This document shows positions 31,335 to 35,134 of a stretch of DNA of 35,134 nucleotides, in pieces. A program made the position numbers and the translations under genes. The notes beneath the pieces were generated by a model. The model had not been told where the DNA came from and made no database searches. It saw nothing but the letters and a program-made list of their open reading frames with translations. Source of the stretch: Bacilli bacterium (GTDB lineage: Bacteria > Bacillota_I > Bacilli_A > RFN20 > CAG-826). The stretch is from positions 1 through 35,134 of the forward strand of contig JAFYAZ010000015.1 in assembly GCA_017540455.1 (NCBI GenBank), given 5' to 3'. Positions within the stretch are counted from its first letter, which is position 1. Every line of letters begins with the position of its first letter.

Positions 31335-32623
31335 GCCCGCTTGATTACGTGTATTTGGCCATAATCATCGTCTGCTTGCTTCTTAGCGCCTCTTTCAGCG
31401 CGTCTGACATGGTTTATTCCTGTGTCAGTCAGTCCCGTTTAGAGAAAGATAAGTCCAAAGCCTCCAAGAAAGCCCTCAAGCTCGCGGAGAACTATGACAA
31501 CACGATTGCCACGATCCTCTTCGGAAACGATTTCGTGAACGTCCTTGCCTCATCCTTGACCGCTCTTCTTTTCATCGACATCTTTAGAGGCACTACTTTG
31601 GAGAATATGGCGGAGACGATAGGCGCTCTTTCGCTCCTCTTCGTTCTTCTCCTTTTTGGTGAGATAACACCAAAAGCCATTGCAAAAAACCACTCTTTCT
31701 TCCTTTCGAGGTTCTTCGCGGGATACATCAATGTCCTCAAAATTATCTTCTTCCCGTTCGTTTGGCCAAGCACCAAAATCGCCGAATGGATTTCTTCTCC
31801 GTTCTTAGAGAAAGCAGGGGAAGAGAGCAAAGTCGCTTCCGACGAAGAGCTTGAGGCGATGGTCAATGCTATCGAGGATGAAGGCCTCATTGATGAAGAT
31901 CAGTCTGAGCTCCTTCTTAGGTCCCTCGACTTCAAAGAGACAAGCTGCTACGAGATCATGACCCCACGTGTCAAGATCTTCGGATATGACACCGATTCCT
32001 CATTTGAGGAATTCTTGAAGCGCAAAGGCGTTTTCGATTTCTCGCGCATCATCGTCTACAAAGGCGACCTTGACCACATCCTAGGCTATCTCCCAGTCAA
32101 GACTCTTCTTAGAGAGATGGTCAAAGGCACTTTCACGTCCTATGAGAGTCTCATCATGCCGATCGTCAGCGTACCTCGTACGATGATGGTCTCAAGCGTC
32201 ATGGAGCTCATGAAAGAGAACCGTCATCACATCGCTCTTGTCAGAGACGAATTCGGCGGCACCGAAGGTATCATCACCCTTGAGGATATTCTTGAGGAGC
32301 TCGTCGGTGAGATGTGGGATGAGAACGATAAGCCAGCGACATCCATCGTCAAAGCCCCAAAGAGAAACACCTTCATCGTCAAAGGTGACACTAACATCGA
32401 CGATTTCTATAACTATTTCGGACTCGATCCAGACAAACTCCTCGAGGACGATTATTCGACCGTCTCAGGCTGGGTCGTTGATAAACTTGGAAGATTCGCG
32501 GAAGTAGGGGATGTCGTGAGTAATGGTCCTATCAAACTGACCGTCACGAAATGCAAGGAATACACCGTCACCGAGGCCCTTGTCCGTTGGAATAAAAAGA
32601 AACCCGTCATCACTGACGAGTAG
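31331..32623 (+). CDS. CNNM/CBS/CorC_HlyC membrane protein (putative Mg2+ transport)
   Basis: A 430-residue full-length HlyC/CorC family protein: CNNM domain (about 1-165; ASFSASDMVYSCVSQ, LFGEITPKAIAKN), CBS pair (about 200-325; MTPRVKIFGYD, SRIIVYKG, FGGTEGIITLEDILEELVGEMWDE), and a C-terminal transporter-associated domain (about 340-425; TFIVKGDTNIDDF, TVSGWVVDKLGR). GAGGAGG at about 31317-31323 is its ribosome site and the start overlaps the upstream paralog's stop (ATGA). The two proteins may work as a heteromer, since CNNM proteins dimerise. The convergent guanylate kinase gene ends 2 bases away, and no terminator hairpin was seen. Confidence 0.92.
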   Translation: MSPLDYVYLAIIIVCLLLSASFSASDMVYSCVSQSRLEKDKSKASKKALKLAENYDNTIATILFGNDFVNVLASSLTALLFIDIFRGTTLENMAETIGALSLLFVLLLFGEITPKAIAKNHSFFLSRFFAGYINVLKIIFFPFVWPSTKIAEWISSPFLEKAGEESKVASDEELEAMVNAIEDEGLIDEDQSELLLRSLDFKETSCYEIMTPRVKIFGYDTDSSFEEFLKRKGVFDFSRIIVYKGDLDHILGYLPVKTLLREMVKGTFTSYESLIMPIVSVPRTMMVSSVMELMKENRHHIALVRDEFGGTEGIITLEDILEELVGEMWDENDKPATSIVKAPKRNTFIVKGDTNIDDFYNYFGLDPDKLLEDDYSTVSGWVVDKLGRFAEVGDVVSNGPIKLTVTKCKEYTVTEALVRWNKKKPVITDE

Positions 32624-32625
32624 CT

Positions 32626-33186
32626 TTACTGTTTGTGTTTGAGTCCTCTTTCCTCGAGGGCTTCGAGATATTTGTCGTAGATCTCCTCGGCTATCTGCTG
32701 GGGAGTCTTTTTGTCTGTTCTGATTTTGTAATCGATGTAGCCGTTTAGCTTTTTGGCGGAGAAGCTATTCTGGTCTTTCATGAGGCGCATATAGATATCG
32801 CCTTCTTTGTCTCCGCGTTGCCTCATTCTCGCTTCCCTTGTGGTCGGAGTGGCCATGAGCTGGAAGGAGACGATGATCTTGCTATTGAGCTTCTTGAAGG
32901 TTTTTAGGCCATTAGGATCGAGAACGACGCATTTGTTCTCACTGACCTGAGCTTTAGAGCATCCATAATGAAAATCACCATAGGTGGTGGTTTCTACGAA
33001 GGCATCGCTTTTCCTAAGGAGCTCAAAGGTCTCTTCGTTAACGAAGTAATAGTCGACGCCATTCCTCTCGCCTGGACGAGGGGCTCTTGTCGTATGAGTT
33101 ATAGCTTTCTTTATGTCGTAGTCTTTTTTAAGAGCTTTTGCGACTTCTGTCTTACCGCTTGCGCTTGGGCCAACGATGATGATCAT
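32626..33186 (-). CDS. gmk: Guanylate kinase
   Basis: A 186-residue P-loop kinase converting GMP and ATP to GDP and ADP. P-loop GPSASGKT (6-13; usual form GPSGAGKS), then the GMP-binding HTTRAPRPGERNGVDYYFV, FVETTTYGDFHYG (usual Y-G-N-x-YG) and a lid region rich in Arg (TREARMRQRGD). It is slightly shorter than typical Gmk (about 205). The P-loop and a few contact residues differ from the standard, so a guanylate-kinase-like paralog is possible. A TATAAT on the minus strand ends 6 bases before the ATG, pointing to leaderless or near-leaderless expression. Confidence 0.85.
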   Translation of the reverse strand: MIIIVGPSASGKTEVAKALKKDYDIKKAITHTTRAPRPGERNGVDYYFVNEETFELLRKSDAFVETTTYGDFHYGCSKAQVSENKCVVLDPNGLKTFKKLNSKIIVSFQLMATPTTREARMRQRGDKEGDIYMRLMKDQNSFSAKKLNGYIDYKIRTDKKTPQQIAEEIYDKYLEALEERGLKHKQ

Positions 33187-33192
33187 GGCCTT

Positions 33193-33198
33193 ATTATA
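33193..33198 (-). promoter_or_regulatory. -10 element at the gmk start
   Basis: A perfect minus-strand TATAAT with 6 bases before the ATG, so transcription should begin at about the start codon. No -35 matched at normal spacing. Confidence 0.5.
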
Positions 33199-33327
33199 AC
33201 CCAGTTTTTCTTTCCTGATGCCGGCAATTTGAGTTGAAAAATTTCTTCTTCGATGGGGTCTGGTTTTTTCATCTTTTTTGTGAAAAATGAGCCTTTCTCC
33301 AATATTGGATAAGTGAGGACCTGCAAT

Positions 33328-33690
33328 ATGAACGAAAACGAACCGAAAAAGAAAACCATCCGCTTAGAGGAAATCATCAAAAAGGAATACTCTTCCTCCC
33401 TGTTCCATAGCGGTTTCCCATCGAACACACATGTGTATGACCTTAATACCGCTTATTTGAGGTTCCGCATGCCCAGGAAGGAAGCTTCTTTCCTCCTTAA
33501 GGCGAATGAGTTCTTTAGGAACCTTAATTTCGTTCAGGGCCTAATCTTCGTGAACGATTATCTCGAGAAGGGGAACAACTACCGCTTCTGGTGGATGAAA
33601 CTCGGAAACAGAGATTTCTATGAGCAAGAAAGGAGGGACTTAGAATGCAAGCTGAAAGACAAATACGGGTATCTTATGGGCGCAAGCTGA
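33328..33690 (+). CDS. Small cytoplasmic protein of unknown family
   Basis: A 120-residue charged protein with no signal peptide or membrane helix. The N terminus is basic and acidic by turns (NENEPKKKTIRLEEIIKKEY); the middle contains YDLNTAYLRFRMPRKEASFLL and NFVQGLIFVNDYL; the end is helical (EQERRDLECKLKDKY). No known motif was found. The ATG at 33328 is preferred over a GTG at 33313 because GAGGA lies 8 bases before it. Its last 46 bases overlap the start of the next gene, which is in another frame, so the two are expressed together. Confidence 0.65.
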   Translation: MNENEPKKKTIRLEEIIKKEYSSSLFHSGFPSNTHVYDLNTAYLRFRMPRKEASFLLKANEFFRNLNFVQGLIFVNDYLEKGNNYRFWWMKLGNRDFYEQERRDLECKLKDKYGYLMGAS

Positions 33691-34778
33691 AAGCAGTTCT
33701 CCTTGCCCTTAGTTCTTTGACGCCGCTTCTTTCCTCCGCTTGGTCTTTCGATTACGTCTGGCAGACAGTTACAAAGACCTGCTACATCGAGGACTTTTAT
33801 TGGCAACCAAACGATCAAAAGGATCGTAGGGCCATACTACGTATGCATATGCTCAAGGATGCTGATATTGCTCTAAGCGTTCAAGCTGATCACACATACA
33901 ACGAAAACGGCAAAAGCAAACATGAAACAAGAGGGGATGTCAGACCGGGTCTTACGTGGATGGAGGCTCGTTTTGACTTCCATCACTATGCGAAAGGGGA
34001 GACTATCGATTTCGAAATTGTTGTCCCTTATTCCCAGATGCATATCGGATACGAAGAACAACATCTTGATGTCGAAACAAGGGTCCTTGTTAAACCCGAA
34101 ACAGTTGAATCATGGAGCGTTCAGGTTCCATACGGATACATCGCTCCAACTGAGTTCAGCCTTAAGGGTGGCCACTCATTCACGAATTCGAAGTGTTTCG
34201 GAGGCTACTATAACGGACAACAAGCCCTTGCTAACGCTCATTATGTGGTGGTTTCCTCTAAAGACCTCAAAGACGAATATGAGGTCGATTCGCAGGGGAT
34301 TTTGCCTCTAAAAGAAATGAGGTTCCATAAACAGGAATACGATTATTCTTTAACTCCGCTCACGATGATGAGTGGGGAAGTCCGCTTCTATAACTACCTT
34401 GACGATTTCCATATCGGCACAAGAAAGGTCGATGAGAAAAACAATCCATACATAACCGTCCCTCTCAAACTCATTCCAGACGGGAGAGAATCATATCTCC
34501 GTTCTAAGAAGCTTCTCTACGTCAAAGAGGACATACGACACGAGACAAACGAGTATCACTCTGAGGATCAAGGTTATGGCATGACCTACACGATCTTCCT
34601 TCCTCCGGTTAGAGGGATGCAGGCAAGGTTCTATGACTGCCAGATTCGTTTAGAGGGAGTAGGGGACCAGAATGCCGATACATTAATCCATGATTTCAAG
34701 GTCTTCCGTTATTCGAATGACGTTGGCCCAAAGATAAATAGCCGCTACTACGTGACGGAGGTGAAAACCGATGTTTAA
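33645..34778 (+). CDS. Secreted protein of unknown family
   Basis: A 377-residue protein. A long basic N terminus (MQAERQIRVSYGRKLK) is followed by a hydrophobic stretch (about 17-33) ending in SSAWS, which suits a Sec signal peptide or an anchor. The rest is hydrophilic, rich in Tyr, His and Asp/Glu, and looks beta-stranded (WMEARFDFHHY, YDYSLTPLTMM, YGMTYTIFLPP, ARFYDCQIRLEGVGD). A perfect AGGAGGG at 33631-33637 lies 7 bases before the ATG, inside the upstream gene. It overlaps the next gene by 8 bases. No family recognised. Confidence 0.72.
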   Translation: MQAERQIRVSYGRKLKAVLLALSSLTPLLSSAWSFDYVWQTVTKTCYIEDFYWQPNDQKDRRAILRMHMLKDADIALSVQADHTYNENGKSKHETRGDVRPGLTWMEARFDFHHYAKGETIDFEIVVPYSQMHIGYEEQHLDVETRVLVKPETVESWSVQVPYGYIAPTEFSLKGGHSFTNSKCFGGYYNGQQALANAHYVVVSSKDLKDEYEVDSQGILPLKEMRFHKQEYDYSLTPLTMMSGEVRFYNYLDDFHIGTRKVDEKNNPYITVPLKLIPDGRESYLRSKKLLYVKEDIRHETNEYHSEDQGYGMTYTIFLPPVRGMQARFYDCQIRLEGVGDQNADTLIHDFKVFRYSNDVGPKINSRYYVTEVKTDV

Positions 34779-35134
34779 TTTCCTTCTTTTCGTAGCCCTC
34801 TTCGTGCTTTCTGTTTCGGCTTACACTTTTTCGTACACCTCTAGTGGCATAGTCAACGCCTTCACGGCTTTCGATTTCACATACGCTCAGAATGCCGTCG
34901 TCTCAGATCCTAATGGGGGTCCGGCATATTTCAGCAAAAGGCTCTTTTACCGCATCGTGGATGACTATTTCACGGCGGACTTAGAGAAATATAACGTTAA
35001 CGATTGGAACGTCGACCTCGATTTCAAGGATGGCGATGGGAAAAGGACCGAATACATTGGAAGAGTCGACATGAGCTTCAGCTGCAGATTCAACGGCAAG
35101 TATAAATACGAGGCTTATAAGGCCTTTGAGATAA
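34771..35134 (+). CDS. Secreted protein, 3' end outside the window (unknown family)
   Basis: An open frame of 121 codons with no stop before the window edge. The ATG at 34771 overlaps the previous stop, with GGAGGTG at 34757-34763 as ribosome site. A clean signal peptide (MFNFLLFVALFVLSVSA, 1-17) is followed by YTFSYTSSGIVNAFTAFDF and a region rich in Asp, Tyr and Phe (DLDFKDGDGKRTEYIG). It resembles the previous protein in general make-up (secreted, beta-rich, Tyr/Asp-rich) but clear homology cannot be shown by eye. Likely third gene of the operon. Confidence 0.65.
   Translation, partial: MFNFLLFVALFVLSVSAYTFSYTSSGIVNAFTAFDFTYAQNAVVSDPNGGPAYFSKRLFYRIVDDYFTADLEKYNVNDWNVDLDFKDGDGKRTEYIGRVDMSFSCRFNGKYKYEAYKAFEI

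Noticed and set aside
1-35134. tRNA, rRNA, prophage or transposon genes
   Set aside because: No cloverleaf-like intergenic segments, rRNA cores, integrases, transposases or phage structural genes were recognised on either strand.

Overview
The window looks like chromosome of a Bacillota (Firmicutes) bacterium, probably an uncultured gut or rumen member of the Bacilli. Reasons: strong AGGAGG-type ribosome sites, short intergenic gaps, intrinsic hairpin-plus-T-run terminators, lipobox lipoproteins, a FakB/FakA fatty-acid kinase pair, a clostridial-type SerA, and no outer-membrane genes. TGA is used as a stop (for example in serC and the CAT-like gene), so the code is standard, not mycoplasmal. 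GC looks moderate by eye (not computed). A GH10 xylanase fits a plant-fibre habitat, but this is inference. No tRNA, rRNA, CRISPR array, integrase or transposase was recognised.

Layout. 0-2.2 kb: a small sigma-70 family factor overlapping a gene for a single-pass membrane protein whose outer part reads as a serpin. 2.2-5.9 kb: CPBP membrane protease, a PlsC-type acyltransferase carrying a zinc ribbon, and a GH10 xylanase lipoprotein. 6.0-8.7 kb: a three-gene operon of HAD phosphatase, chloramphenicol-acetyltransferase-like protein and TIR-like protein. 8.7-10.3 kb: a LURP-one/YxjI protein and an orphan lipoprotein. 10.4-15.4 kb: serC-serA, a sugar isomerase/epimerase-like gene and a polytopic GT-C-like membrane protein. 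15.4-19.8 kb: a second GT-C protein, a GtrA-domain protein and a FAD oxidoreductase, together suggesting cell-surface glycan or glycolipid work.

19.9-21.9 kb: a LOG-family nucleotide hydrolase behind an AAA ATPase with a possibly structured leader. 22.2-25.8 kb: fakB-fakA and a YegS-type lipid kinase (fatty-acid and phospholipid metabolism). 25.9-30.2 kb: four unrecognised membrane proteins with zinc ribbons, a Cys/His cluster, acidic or Glu/Arg-rich helices and small outer domains. 30.3-32.6 kb: tandem CNNM/CBS proteins. 32.6-33.2 kb: guanylate kinase. 33.3 kb to the end: an operon of one small cytoplasmic and two secreted proteins of no recognised family, the last running off the window.

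The best candidate for something undescribed is the sigma factor plus membrane-anchored serpin, which could couple a protease-triggered conformational change to transcription. Next are the TIR operon, the zinc-ribbon/charged-helix membrane cluster and the secreted-protein operon at the right edge. All functional coupling is inference from gene order and motifs.
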